This document shows positions 48,210 to 57,629 of a stretch of 64,000 nt of DNA, piece after piece (the stretch's first letter is position 1; every line of letters starts with the position of its first letter). The stretch is taken from assembly GCA_947258565.1 (NCBI GenBank), contig CAMYJB010000013.1, positions 116,071 through 180,070 of the forward strand, written 5' to 3'. A program made the translations under genes and the position numbers. This DNA comes from an uncultured Woeseiaceae bacterium. Lineage in GTDB: Bacteria; Pseudomonadota; Gammaproteobacteria; Steroidobacterales; Woeseiaceae. Below the pieces are notes generated by a model. That model was given only the letters and a program-made list of their open reading frames with translations. It made no database searches and had not been told where the DNA came from.

Positions 48210-50201
48210 ATGTCGCCCCGTAACGCCTTCCTGAAGCTCGCAGCCGGCATCGTCTCCGCCCTGGCACTGTTGCCGCAGAATCCGGCTGCAGCGAACTCCG
48301 GCATCGAAAAGCAGCGCGAATTGTTTAGCCAGGTTTATGCGGACGTCGAACGTGGCCATTGGGATTCCGTCGATGCATTGAGTGCCACGGACCGCGCGCT
48401 GCTGGAAGGTTATGTATTGTGGCCGGACCTGCGTGCTGCCTGGTTCAGGGCCACCATGAGCACGACAGGGCGCGACAGCCTCGAGGCCTTTCTCGACCGG
48501 CACGGAACCCTCAAACCGGCGCGCGAGCTTCGTTACAGCTATGCCCTTCATCTTGCCGGCTCCGGGCAGCTGGACCGGTTTCTGCGTATCTATCGGACTT
48601 ACTACCAGGGACTCGGCGTCGCGAGGCTGGACTGCATCGCGCTGCATGCCGAGATCGAAGCCGGAAACGGTGATCGCATCGAACTCCGGGGGCGCGATCT
48701 GTGGCTGACCGGTCACAGCCAGGCGAAGGAATGCGACCCCGTGTTCGCGTACATGCGCGAGCAGAAGCAGCTCACCGAAGACGACTACCGGGCGCGTTTC
48801 GCGCTCGCAATCGAGGCCCGCGAATTCACCCGGGCGCGCTGGCTCGCGCGGTCGCTGGACGAAGCGCTGCTCGAACAGGCAAATGACTGGCTGCAGGCCC
48901 GCTCGAGACCCGAGCAGTTCGTCGATGCGCACGAGCATCGCGCTGACAATGCGCTGACTCGCGAGCAGCTTGCCTACGCGATCGAGCGAATCACGTATCG
49001 CGATCCGCAGAGGGCGCTGCAACTCTGGGACCGCCTGGAGAGCGCGCACGCATTTCCAGCAAGGCTTCGCCATGCGACCCGGCGCCACATCGCGCTATGG
49101 ACGGCCCGCGACAATCTTGCCGGGGCCTACGACCTGCTGACGAGTCTGCCGCTGGAAACCCAGGACGAGGAAGTCATGCGGTGGCGTGCTCGTGTCAGCC
49201 TTCGCGACGAGCAGTGGACAGATCTCCTGAATGACATTGCCATGATGACCACGGATGAGCGCGATTCTGACCAGTGGCGGTACTGGCGAGGTATTGCACT
49301 GGCGCGCACTGGCCGCGACATTGCAGCGAGGACCGCGCTCGAACCACTCGCTGCAGAACGCAGCTATTACGGGTTCCTCGCCGCGGACGAGCTCGGTAGC
49401 GCCTACGCATTCGACCACGACACCTTGCGGCCCGACGAACGGGTCATCGAGTTGCTCTCGCGCCGCCACGACCTGGTGCGGGCACGCGAATTATTCAAGG
49501 TGGGGCTCGACGGTCGCGGCCGGTCGGAGTGGGACGCTGCCCTGGCGCGCCTGGCAACGGACCAGAAGACGCAGGCAGCCGTGCTTGCGCATCGCTGGGG
49601 CTGGCATTCCCGGGCAATAGCAACGGCCGCGAGCGTGGGGCACTACGACGACCTGGCATTGCGATACCCGCTCCCGTTCCGACAGTCCTTCGAACAACAC
49701 GCGACGTCGGCAAGTATCCCCACAACCTGGGCGTTCGGCATCGCTCGAAGTGAAAGCCTGTTCATGCGGGACGTCCGTTCGAGCGCCGGGGCGATCGGCC
49801 TGATGCAGCTCATGCCCGCCACCGGCCGCCGGGTCGCGCGGCAGATCAAGCTGGCCTACTCCGGGGTCGACACGCTCACGGATCCGCATCAAAACATCCG
49901 CCTGGGCACGACGTTCCTGGGCAGCATGGTCGCGCGTTACGACGGCAACCCCGTACTGGCCACGGCGGCATACAATGCCGGCCCACATCGAGTCGACCGC
50001 TGGCTGCCGCAGTCGGGTGTCGTCGATGCGCGCGTCTGGATCGAAAATATCCCCTTCAACGAAACCCGCAAGTACGTGCGCCGCGTCATGGCAGCGGAGA
50101 CGATTTTCCACTGGCGCCTGACCGGCGAAATGCGGCGACTGTCCGACCGCCTTCCACACGTCGAACCTTTGCCCGCCGATCAGCGCCTGGCAAGCCGCTA
50201 G
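48210..50201 (+). CDS. slt: Soluble lytic murein transglycosylase (Slt70 type)
   Basis: Periplasmic enzyme cutting the MurNAc-GlcNAc bond with 1,6-anhydro product. The 663-aa precursor has a signal peptide ('LKLAAGIVSALALLPQNPAAANS'). A long alpha-helical superhelix of tetratricopeptide-like repeats covers ~30-470. The C-terminal SLT domain (~490-640) has the catalytic Glu in 'FGIARSESLFMRDVRSSAG', then 'AIGLMQLMPATGR' and 'ATAAYNAGPHRVDRWLP'. Products feed the recycling route that includes Mpl. Its TAG stop overlaps the stop of the next, convergent gene. Confidence 0.95.
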   Translation: MSPRNAFLKLAAGIVSALALLPQNPAAANSGIEKQRELFSQVYADVERGHWDSVDALSATDRALLEGYVLWPDLRAAWFRATMSTTGRDSLEAFLDRHGTLKPARELRYSYALHLAGSGQLDRFLRIYRTYYQGLGVARLDCIALHAEIEAGNGDRIELRGRDLWLTGHSQAKECDPVFAYMREQKQLTEDDYRARFALAIEAREFTRARWLARSLDEALLEQANDWLQARSRPEQFVDAHEHRADNALTREQLAYAIERITYRDPQRALQLWDRLESAHAFPARLRHATRRHIALWTARDNLAGAYDLLTSLPLETQDEEVMRWRARVSLRDEQWTDLLNDIAMMTTDERDSDQWRYWRGIALARTGRDIAARTALEPLAAERSYYGFLAADELGSAYAFDHDTLRPDERVIELLSRRHDLVRARELFKVGLDGRGRSEWDAALARLATDQKTQAAVLAHRWGWHSRAIATAASVGHYDDLALRYPLPFRQSFEQHATSASIPTTWAFGIARSESLFMRDVRSSAGAIGLMQLMPATGRRVARQIKLAYSGVDTLTDPHQNIRLGTTFLGSMVARYDGNPVLATAAYNAGPHRVDRWLPQSGVVDARVWIENIPFNETRKYVRRVMAAETIFHWRLTGEMRRLSDRLPHVEPLPADQRLASR

Positions 50202-51259
50202 TCGACGCGCGAATCCTCCTGCCGGGCCGTGAGCGCGTCCAGGCGCGCCTGCCTCGCCGCCGGGTCGAGCTCCGCAATCTTCCCGGCTTTCTCGTACAGG
50301 CAATGCAGCTCCGAGTCACAATCGGCATACAGCGCCAGGAATGCAGGTACCTGTTCGTCATAGAGCGACATCGGCAGCAGGCGGGCATTATTGAGATCGC
50401 CGCTCAGCCAGTGATTTTCGTTACGGCCGGCCATCCGCAGTTCCGCGCGGACGTCCGAGGCCAGCCGTTCCAAACGTGCGGACTTCAGGTTGCGCATGGC
50501 GTCCGGGTCGATGTCGCGGCCGTAATAATCGGCCAGGTCGAGTTTGGCCGCGTTGACCAGTTCGACGAACCGGCGGTGCTGCTTTTTTTGCGACCGGTAA
50601 CGCGCCATATCCTCCTGTCTGCCGTTCGCCGCCAACCACCGTTCGATCCCGATCTCCTCGACGGCTGTCGCGAAGGACTCGTTGAAAGCGGTGTCGTCCC
50701 TGATGTAGAGAACCTGGTGCGCAAGCTCGTGGAACAAGGTGGACACGAGTTTCACGTCATCCCAGCGCATCATCGTGCTCAGGACCGGATCATTGAAGTT
50801 GCCGAGCGTCGAATAGGCGGGCACGCCGCCGACGGCGACGTCGAATCCTTTTAGCCCGAGCTTGTCGGCCTCCTTGTTTGCAGCTTCCTCGGAGAAATAG
50901 CCGCGATAACTGACACAGCCGACGATGGGATAACACCACTCGCGCGCCTCGAGCGAGAACTCGGGCGCGGCGAACACGTTCCAGACCACGTAGTCGCGTT
51001 CCAGATCCGAGTAGGACCGGTAACTCCTGTTGTCGGGCAGGCCGAGTTCGTCGATGGAAAATTGCCTTGCTTCCTGCACCAGCCTGAGCCGGCGGGCCAG
51101 CTCCGCCGCCGTGTCGGGACTCGCCAGGACTTCGTCAATCGGCTCGCGCTTGCTCAGAACCTCGATCTGACCCTGCGTCGCCTGCACGTAGTAGCAGGCG
51201 GGCAGCAGGAAACAGATCCCGAGCAAGGCGGTGGTACTGAGGACAGGTTTCGAAATCAC
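50198..51259 (-). CDS. Putative zinc aminopeptidase lipoprotein (DUF2265/Aminopep family)
   Basis: A 353-aa lipoprotein of the putative aminopeptidase family (PF10023 type). The start is GTG, and the signal with lipobox 'GICFLLPACYYVQ' puts the lipidated Cys at residue ~22. The zinc motif HExxH is in 'STLFHELAHQVLYIRDD' near residue 180, with the third ligand Glu in 'FNESFATAVEEIG' downstream. The N-terminal 'YYVQATQGQIEVLSKREPI' is a recognisable family string. Substrate is unproven. Divergent from cca (37 bp) and tail-to-tail with slt (CTAG). Confidence 0.87.
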   Translation of the reverse strand: MISKPVLSTTALLGICFLLPACYYVQATQGQIEVLSKREPIDEVLASPDTAAELARRLRLVQEARQFSIDELGLPDNRSYRSYSDLERDYVVWNVFAAPEFSLEAREWCYPIVGCVSYRGYFSEEAANKEADKLGLKGFDVAVGGVPAYSTLGNFNDPVLSTMMRWDDVKLVSTLFHELAHQVLYIRDDTAFNESFATAVEEIGIERWLAANGRQEDMARYRSQKKQHRRFVELVNAAKLDLADYYGRDIDPDAMRNLKSARLERLASDVRAELRMAGRNENHWLSGDLNNARLLPMSLYDEQVPAFLALYADCDSELHCLYEKAGKIAELDPAARQARLDALTARQEDSRVD

Positions 51260-51296
51260 GGGCAGCGTATGAGGGTCGGTTTGCTAGAATCGCGCG

Positions 51297-52529
51297 ATGC
51301 AAGTGTACCTCGTCGGTGGCGCTGTTCGTGATGAGCAGCTCGGACTCCCCGTGAAAGAGCGGGACTGGTGCGTCGTTGGCGCAACACCGGCTGAGATGCA
51401 GGACGCAGGTTACAGGCAGGTCGGCAAGGACTTCCCCGTCTTCCTGCACCCCGAAACCGGCGAAGAGTATGCGCTCGCACGAACGGAACGCAAGACGGCA
51501 GCCGGCTACCACGGCTTCGAGTTCCGCACGGACCCCGGCGTCACGATCGAGGACGACCTGGGACGGCGCGACCTGACCGTCAATGCAATTGCCAGGGATG
51601 CCGATGGCAATCTCGTCGACCCGTACGATGGCCTTGCCGACATCCGGAATCGCATTCTGCGCCACGTATCCGACGCGTTCGTGGAGGACCCGGTGCGTGT
51701 GCTCAGGGTTGCGCGTTTTGCGGCCCGCTTCGCGTCGCTGGGGTTCGCGATCGCGCCGGAAACGACGTCACTCATGCGCACCATCACGGCCAACGGTGAG
51801 GTTGACGCACTGGTGCCGGACCGGGTGTGGAAAGAGACAGAACTGGCGCTTCTCGGCCCGGACAGCCGCGTTTATTTCGAAACCCTGCGCGAATGCGGCG
51901 CGCTGAGAATCCTGTTCCCCGAGGTCGACAGGCTTTTCGGTGTACCACAGCCTGCGCAGTGGCATCCCGAGATCGATACGGGCCTGCACGTGATGATGGT
52001 GCTCGATCAGGCCGAGAAGCTGTCACCCGATCTCGAGGTGCGCTTCGCGGCGCTGGTGCACGACCTCGGCAAAGGCACGACGCGCAAACACAGCCTGCCG
52101 AGCCACCCGGGGCACGAGCGCCGGGGCGTGAAGCTCATCCGCCGCCTCGCACAGCGCCTTCCGGTACCGAATGCGTGTCGCGACCTCGGGATCCTCGTGT
52201 CGGAGTACCACACGCACTGCCATCGCGCCTTCGAGCTGCGTGCGGCGACGATATTGCGCATGCTGGAGGCGACAGACGCGTTTCGGCGACCACGTCGATT
52301 CGAACAATTCCTGCTCAGCTGTGAAGCCGATGCGCGCGGCCGCAAGGGGCTCGAAGAGCGGGACTACGCCCAGGCCGATCTGCTGCGCGGGGCGTTTACC
52401 GCGGCCAGCGGAATCGACGCGGCCGCCATTGCAGCCGGGTATGAGGGCAGGAAAATCGGCGACGCGATTCGTCGCGAGAGACTGGCGGCTGTCGAAGCGT
52501 TTCGTGCCGGCTTTCAGCCGCCGCCGTAG
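51297..52529 (+). CDS. cca: Multifunctional CCA tRNA nucleotidyltransferase
   Basis: Adds or repairs the 3' CCA of tRNAs. The 410-aa protein is the bacterial class II type with an extra HD domain. 'VYLVGGAVRDEQLGL' binds nucleotide, 'VKERDWCVVG' holds the metal-binding DxD-like region, and 'GRRDLTVNAIARD' and 'EDPVRVLRVARFAARF' follow. The HD phosphohydrolase part starts 'HVMMVLDQAEKL' with 'ALVHDLGKGTT' near residue 255. Its end overlaps the next, oppositely oriented gene by 16 bases. Confidence 0.95.
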   Translation: MQVYLVGGAVRDEQLGLPVKERDWCVVGATPAEMQDAGYRQVGKDFPVFLHPETGEEYALARTERKTAAGYHGFEFRTDPGVTIEDDLGRRDLTVNAIARDADGNLVDPYDGLADIRNRILRHVSDAFVEDPVRVLRVARFAARFASLGFAIAPETTSLMRTITANGEVDALVPDRVWKETELALLGPDSRVYFETLRECGALRILFPEVDRLFGVPQPAQWHPEIDTGLHVMMVLDQAEKLSPDLEVRFAALVHDLGKGTTRKHSLPSHPGHERRGVKLIRRLAQRLPVPNACRDLGILVSEYHTHCHRAFELRAATILRMLEATDAFRRPRRFEQFLLSCEADARGRKGLEERDYAQADLLRGAFTAASGIDAAAIAAGYEGRKIGDAIRRERLAAVEAFRAGFQPPP

Positions 52530-53350
52530 AAATACAGGAAGACGGAGAACACGGTCACCTCGCCATAATTCTCGGAGTCGTCGTAACCCAGGCCGAACTC
52601 GATATCGTTGCGCTTGCCGATCGGTGCCAGGAAACGGACCGAGTAGGAATCCGTCCGGCTGCCGGCGGCGGCGCCTTCCCACTGGGCGATCTCGAACTCC
52701 AGGCGCTTGAGCCCGAAATCGACACCAAGACTGAGGCTGGCATGGTAGTCGACCAGCGTATTGATGAGGCTCAGCCGCGTCACGGAGATCAGGTTGACGA
52801 TGTCGCGGTCGGGGTCGAGGCGCAGGTTGACACTGTAATCGTAACTCATGCCCTTGAACCTGACGTCCACGCTTTCCGAGAGATCCACGCGTGCGCCCAG
52901 CCCGTAGCCGTTTGCGTCGAAGTTCACCTGGCGCCGGCGCATGAAATCGAACTCCGGCAGCTCGAGCTCGAAGTCGCGAAACTCGTAGTCGAAACTGAGC
53001 GAACCCCTGCCGCCACGGAAGTAAACGGAGGCGCGCGCATCCGTCGAGTCGAGCACGCTGTTGTCGCCCCAGTAGGCAAGCCCGAGCCGGACGCCTGCCG
53101 GGTTGAAGAAATGGTCCAGGCCGACATCGGCGTACCACGTTTCCAGTTCGTCGCGAATCGGAAGTTCTACACTGCTGCGCGCGGCACCGGCGGACAGCCA
53201 GGTGTCCTCGCCGACCGCCAGGTCGCCGAACAGGGCAACCGCCAGGCCATCGGCAGAATCTCCCTCCAGTCCGCCGGCTATCACGTATTCGCCGGCCGCC
53301 CAGCAATTTCCGGACAGCAGCAGGACTGCAACGTACCTAGGCCAGTACAT
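52514..53350 (-). CDS. Unrecognised exported beta-strand-rich protein (probable small outer-membrane barrel)
   Basis: I do not recognise this family. The 278-aa product has a signal peptide ('YVAVLLLSGNCWAAGEYV', cleavage near residue 19). The rest alternates hydrophobic and polar residues in strand-length blocks: 'LGLAYWGD', 'ASVYFRGGRGSLSFDYEF', 'GYGLGARVDLSESVDVRFKGMSYDYSVNL', 'SLSLGVDFGLKRLEFEIAQWEG', 'YSVRFLAPIGKRNDIEFGLGYDD'. This is the pattern of a transmembrane beta-barrel of perhaps 12-14 strands. The last strand is followed by 'YGGG' rather than ending in an aromatic residue, unusual for Bam substrates. It overlaps uppP (14 bp) and cca (16 bp). Confidence 0.7.
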   Translation of the reverse strand: MYWPRYVAVLLLSGNCWAAGEYVIAGGLEGDSADGLAVALFGDLAVGEDTWLSAGAARSSVELPIRDELETWYADVGLDHFFNPAGVRLGLAYWGDNSVLDSTDARASVYFRGGRGSLSFDYEFRDFELELPEFDFMRRRQVNFDANGYGLGARVDLSESVDVRFKGMSYDYSVNLRLDPDRDIVNLISVTRLSLINTLVDYHASLSLGVDFGLKRLEFEIAQWEGAAAGSRTDSYSVRFLAPIGKRNDIEFGLGYDDSENYGEVTVFSVFLYFYGGG

Positions 53351-54134
53351 AGAGGATCACCGCGGCAAGCGCGATTCGATACAGCGCGAAAGGCAACAAG
53401 CCGATACGGCTTACGAAACGCATGAAAAAGTCGATGCTTGCGTAGGCGACGACGGCGGCTACCAGCGCGGCGACCCAGAGCTGCGTCCAGTCAACCACTT
53501 CGTCGCCAACGAGCAGGCCACCCATCTCGTACACGGTCGCCAGCAGGATGACCGGAACCGACAACAGGAAGGAGAATCGCGCAGCGTCGCGGCGGTCGAA
53601 ACCGAGCAGCCGCCCCGCGGAAATGGTGACGCCCGAGCGTGACGTGCCCGGCACGAGCGCCAGCGCCTGTGCGCAACCGATGACCAGCGCATCGCGGAGC
53701 GTGACATCCGCGACGTTCCGGTCACGGCGCCCGAACCGGTCCGCCAGGACCATAACGATGGCATAGGCAGAGAGCGTCACTACGATGACGGCAGGGCTTC
53801 TCAGGTTCGCCTCGATCCAGCCGGCCAGGGCGAGTCCGGCGATCGCCGCAGGCACGGTGCCGATACCCAGCGCCAGCGCGACTCGCGCTTCCGGCGAGTC
53901 GTGTTTCAGGGTCAACAGCTGGCCGCTGCCCCTGAGCAGGGCAACGATGTCGTCGCGAAAAAACAGGCATACCGCGAGCAGCGAACCGAAGTGCACCGCG
54001 ACGTCGAACGCGAGGCCCTGGTCGGCCCAGCCGGCGGCCGACGGCACGAGGACGAGGTGCCCCGAACTCGAAATAGGCAGGAACTCCGTGAGGCCCTGGA
54101 CGATGGCCAGCACCACCACTTGCAGCCAGGTCAA
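53337..54134 (-). CDS. uppP: Undecaprenyl-diphosphatase UppP (BacA)
   Basis: Inner-membrane phosphatase recycling undecaprenyl-PP for peptidoglycan and O-antigen synthesis. The 265-aa polytopic protein starts at TTG 54134 with a GGGAG ribosome site 8 bases upstream. Motif 1 is 'IVQGLTEFLPISSSGHLVLVP' and motif 2 'VPGTSRSGVTISAGRLLGF', which holds the catalytic Ser/Arg. About eight hydrophobic helices are seen. A tiny frame fills the gap between the preceding methyltransferase stop and the TTG. It keeps the E. coli-like association with cca and folB. Confidence 0.94.
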   Translation of the reverse strand: MTWLQVVVLAIVQGLTEFLPISSSGHLVLVPSAAGWADQGLAFDVAVHFGSLLAVCLFFRDDIVALLRGSGQLLTLKHDSPEARVALALGIGTVPAAIAGLALAGWIEANLRSPAVIVVTLSAYAIVMVLADRFGRRDRNVADVTLRDALVIGCAQALALVPGTSRSGVTISAGRLLGFDRRDAARFSFLLSVPVILLATVYEMGGLLVGDEVVDWTQLWVAALVAAVVAYASIDFFMRFVSRIGLLPFALYRIALAAVILYVLA

Positions 54135-54162
54135 GGCTGTCTCCCTTGCGTCGCTTGTGTCT

Positions 54163-55347
54163 TCATAGAGTGTGCGTCCTGTCCGCCGATCCGAATGCTG
54201 CGGGTCTGGGAACCTCTCCGCGGGCGAGGCCGATGCACTTGACGTTTTCGCCCATCTCGCCGGGCAGAGTCAATATTTTGATCTGTGCGGCGGTCTGTAG
54301 CTGTGACTCGAGTGGCATCTCGGCAAAGTCGCGCAACTCCGCCTCGATGTCAGCTGCGAGCAGGAACTGCGACTGGCTCACGTAGCCGAGGATCTCGAGA
54401 CCGCTGTTCGCGGCCGCCTCGGCAATGACGCTGAAGTCCACCCAGGCGGTGAGATCCTGGACACCCGGGAGAATCAGCGGGTCGCTGTGCGCGCGATGGC
54501 GGAAATGGCAGCGCAGCCAGCCTTCGTTGCGTTCGGGAGCGTAATACTCGCGCCGGCTCACGCCGTAGTCGAACAGCAGGATCATCCCGTGTTCGAGCAT
54601 CTGCGCCACATCCCGGAGCCATCGCGGGGCCGCGAGCGACACCTCGGATACGTAGTTGTCGGGCAACCGCTCGCCAATATCGCGTTCTATCGATTCGACC
54701 GCCCTGGCCAGAACATCGGGCGCGGGTTCGTCGACGAACACGAACTCGCCCGCCTCGTCGCTGACGCGCAGCTGGTAAACGCCGCCGCTCCTGCGCATGA
54801 ATCGCTCGACCGGCAATGCGTCCAGTACCTCGTTGGCGATAACTACACCGCGATGGGTCCCGGGCACCCGATCGAGCCAGTGGATTCGATCTGCAAACCC
54901 GGGCAGTTCCCCGCGCAACAGGCTCTGCTGCCGCTCGCGCAGGTCGGCTGAGACCTCGATGATCCTGTACTCGGCCGGCAGGACGTCGAGCTCATCGAGG
55001 GTTCGCAATACGTCCAGCGCAAGCTTTCCGCTCCCGGCGCCGAACTCGAGCACCGCTCCGCCAGGCACACCCCGCAACACGTCGGCGCACTGCCTCGCTA
55101 TCACGCGGCCGAACAGCGGCGAGATCTCGGGCGCGGTAACGAAATCGCCGTCGTCCCCGAACTTGCGCGTGCCCGCGCTGTAGTAACCGAGCCCCGGCGC
55201 ATACAGCGCATAGTGCATGAACTCCGCAAAACTGATGCTGCCCCCCGCATCACGGATCCGCGCGCGAATATAGTCGGCACATCGTCCGCTGTGCGCGGCG
55301 CTGACCGCATCGGGATGCGGCAGTGAGAATGCGTACTCGTGTTGCAT
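54163..55347 (-). CDS. SAM-dependent methyltransferase, MidA/NDUFAF7 family
   Basis: COG1565-type class I methyltransferase; the mitochondrial relative methylates an arginine of a complex I subunit. Start 55347 ('MQHEYAFSLPHPDAVSAAHS') gives 394 aa; the track ORF extends 65 codons across the divergent promoter gap. Family strings are 'ISFAEFMHYALYAPGLGYYSAG', 'FVTAPEISPLFGRVIARQ', motif I 'VLEFGAGSGKLALDVL' (~residue 90) and 'VVIANEVLDALPVERF'. The bacterial substrate is not settled. It is divergent from the pteridine reductase gene (82 bp). Confidence 0.88.
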   Translation of the reverse strand: MQHEYAFSLPHPDAVSAAHSGRCADYIRARIRDAGGSISFAEFMHYALYAPGLGYYSAGTRKFGDDGDFVTAPEISPLFGRVIARQCADVLRGVPGGAVLEFGAGSGKLALDVLRTLDELDVLPAEYRIIEVSADLRERQQSLLRGELPGFADRIHWLDRVPGTHRGVVIANEVLDALPVERFMRRSGGVYQLRVSDEAGEFVFVDEPAPDVLARAVESIERDIGERLPDNYVSEVSLAAPRWLRDVAQMLEHGMILLFDYGVSRREYYAPERNEGWLRCHFRHRAHSDPLILPGVQDLTAWVDFSVIAEAAANSGLEILGYVSQSQFLLAADIEAELRDFAEMPLESQLQTAAQIKILTLPGEMGENVKCIGLARGEVPRPAAFGSADRTHTL

Positions 55348-55429
55348 ATTGCGTCGATCGTCTCTCAGAATGTCGCCTTTATAACGTGACCCGCAATAAA
55401 ATGCCGGCGGGCAAGGATTATCATCTTCC

Positions 55430-56182
55430 ATGAACAGCACACCAGGTCTCGAAGGCCGCGTGGCGCTGGTGACCGGCGCAGCGCGCCGCGTAGGCGCCGA
55501 GATTGCCACACATTTGCATGCGGCGGGCACCGACGTCGGCATTCATTATCGCCACTCCGCCGATGATGCCGAAGCACTTGCAGCGCGCCTTAACGGACTA
55601 CGGCCGGATTCGGCAGCCACGTTCCAGGCTGACCTTCTGGACACCGTTGCGATCCGCGCACTTGTCAGCGCGGTAACGGACTGGCGCGGCGGCGTCGACA
55701 TCCTCGTCAACAATGCATCGACGTTCTATCCGACGCCGCTCGGTGAGATTTCGGAAGCTCACTGGGACGACCTCGTCGGCAGCAATCTCAAGGCACCGCT
55801 GTTCCTCTCCCAGGCGGCAGCCGGGAGCCTTCGCGAACGCGGTGGAAGCATCGTCAATATCGTCGACATTCACGCGGAGCGCCCGCTCAGGAACCATCTC
55901 GTCTATGGTTCCGCAAAGGCGGGGCTCGCCATGCTGACGCGCGCGCTGGCAAAGGAGCTTGCTCCCGAAGTGCGTGTGAACGGCGTCTCGCCCGGGGCCA
56001 TCCTGTGGCCCGAGGGTGACATGAGCGACGAGACCAAGGCGTCGATCCTCGAGCAGGTGCCACTGGCGCGTGCCGGCGACCCGGCGGATATCGCCGGCTG
56101 CGTGCTCTATCTCATACGCGATGCGAGCTATGTGACGGGCCAGATAGTGGCCGTCGATGGCGGGCGCTCTCTAGGCTGGTAA
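55430..56182 (+). CDS. Pteridine reductase (FolM/PTR1-like SDR)
   Basis: Short-chain dehydrogenase of 250 aa. The cofactor motif is 'VTGAARRVGAEIA', where TGxxxRxG with Arg marks the pteridine-reductase branch (NADPH). The catalytic region is 'NIVDIHAERPLRNHLVYGSAKAGL' with YxxxK; an Asp replaces the usual catalytic Ser, again as in PTR1/FolM. The C terminus 'VNGVSPGAILWPEG...TGQIVAVDGGRSLGW' fits. It would reduce dihydromonapterin or dihydrofolate. folK and folB lie 1.5-2 kb downstream on the other strand. A generic SDR role cannot be excluded. Confidence 0.83.
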   Translation: MNSTPGLEGRVALVTGAARRVGAEIATHLHAAGTDVGIHYRHSADDAEALAARLNGLRPDSAATFQADLLDTVAIRALVSAVTDWRGGVDILVNNASTFYPTPLGEISEAHWDDLVGSNLKAPLFLSQAAAGSLRERGGSIVNIVDIHAERPLRNHLVYGSAKAGLAMLTRALAKELAPEVRVNGVSPGAILWPEGDMSDETKASILEQVPLARAGDPADIAGCVLYLIRDASYVTGQIVAVDGGRSLGW

Positions 56183-56186
56183 CGTC

Positions 56187-57509
56187 TCAGAAAGCGCGCA
56201 GGAACTCGCGAGCGGGTGGCCCGCGCCTGTCGACCTGCGGCAGGGTTTCAGTAATACCAAGCGTGGCCGCCTCGGCCTGTGGCGACGCGGCAACGGGGCA
56301 TGCGCCGGTCGCGAGATAGGTTTGCGCCGCTTCCAGATTCGGGTCGCTGACGGCGCCGACAGGAATAGACAGATCATCGTCCGCGACGCAGTCGACCTGA
56401 AGGCCGTCGAAATAACCGCCAACGTCATCGGCGTTGACCGTTTCGAAGGCCACCACCCTGAGCAGATTCGCGCAAAATTCGAGACCCACCTGGCCGACGG
56501 GCTTGCCAAACGTGTTTGACCCTACGAGCACCGTTTCCACATGGGGCTCCATGCCGTTTATGACGAGTTCGGAGGCGGATGCCGTACCGCTGGCCGTAAT
56601 AGCGACCAGACGCGAGAGACTTACCGAATTCATGAGCCGGTCAAAGAACTCGACGCTGTCGTTTGCCGCAGACCGGTTGGCATTGAACAGCGTCTTCGAG
56701 AAGATCAGGTTTTCCGCGACCTCGCCGCCGAAGTAATCGCCGAGCAGGTTGGACGTGCTGAGCAGCCCGCCGCCGTTATAGCGCAGATCGATGATGACGT
56801 CGTTGACACCGGCATCGTTGAATGCAGAGAACACGGTTTCCATCGCCGGCTCCGCCGGCAGGATGAAACTGGCGAGCTCCAGGTAGCCGATGTTGCGGCC
56901 ACCGCCCGCATCGATAATCCGCCATTGCGGCACGGGATCGATCGTCACCGTGCCACGGGAAACGGATACCTCGAACTCGGATCCGTCGGGTCGCCGCATC
57001 TCGAACGTGACGGGCGAGGTGTCGAGCAAGGTGGAAACGCCTTCGGCGGCTTCGATATCAGCGATCGTGCGGCCATTGAGGCTCAGGATTTCCTGTCCCC
57101 GCTCCAGCCCCGCCGCTCCCGCCGGGCCGTTTGCGAAGACCTTTGCCAGCTGAATACGGTCAGCAGCGATGAATCTCAGAATGATGCCGTAGCCCTCGAA
57201 CTCGCCCTGCGAAAAGCGTGCATTGTCTGCCGCCGCGGTCGTGATAAAACTGAACGATGTATCGACCGGCAAGCCGTCGCTGCCGGTCGGACTGAATGTC
57301 TTCAGGAACTCGAGCAAGTCCTCGGGCGTCGCAAACTGGCTGACATCCACCTGGGCAGGGAGCCGGTCGTTCCAGAAGTACCAATCGCGCATCGAATCGA
57401 GCACGAATTGTTTCTGGCCCTCGATCGAGCATTCGGCGGCAGAACCGCCGTCGCTTGATGAACAGGCCGCTGCCAGCAGCGCGGACAGGATCACAATTAA
57501 CTTGCGCAT
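56187..57509 (-). CDS. S41 (C-terminal processing) peptidase family lipoprotein
   Basis: Predicted periplasmic serine protease with a Ser-Lys dyad. Start 57509 ('MRKLIVILSALLAAACSSSDGG') gives 440 aa with lipobox 'LAAAC', lipidated Cys ~16. A PDZ domain (~100-190, 'VFANGPAGAAGLERGQEILSLNGR') precedes the protease domain ('VIIDLRYNGGGLLSTSNLLGDYF'). The catalytic Ser is in 'ITASGTASASELVINGM' and the Lys in 'NTFGKPVGQ'. It is closer to the lipoprotein S41 group of marine Gammaproteobacteria than to Prc. Convergent with the SDR gene (4-bp gap). Confidence 0.87.
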   Translation of the reverse strand: MRKLIVILSALLAAACSSSDGGSAAECSIEGQKQFVLDSMRDWYFWNDRLPAQVDVSQFATPEDLLEFLKTFSPTGSDGLPVDTSFSFITTAAADNARFSQGEFEGYGIILRFIAADRIQLAKVFANGPAGAAGLERGQEILSLNGRTIADIEAAEGVSTLLDTSPVTFEMRRPDGSEFEVSVSRGTVTIDPVPQWRIIDAGGGRNIGYLELASFILPAEPAMETVFSAFNDAGVNDVIIDLRYNGGGLLSTSNLLGDYFGGEVAENLIFSKTLFNANRSAANDSVEFFDRLMNSVSLSRLVAITASGTASASELVINGMEPHVETVLVGSNTFGKPVGQVGLEFCANLLRVVAFETVNADDVGGYFDGLQVDCVADDDLSIPVGAVSDPNLEAAQTYLATGACPVAASPQAEAATLGITETLPQVDRRGPPAREFLRAF

Positions 57510-57629
57510 CGGTACTCCATTAGCCCAGGTGCTTTCTCCATACACGACTATTTTATCCCATTGGTTTCGCCTGCCGCTGCGAATCTGTCGTCATTCCGGC
57601 AGCGATCCGCGGCCATTCATCCCTCCGCT

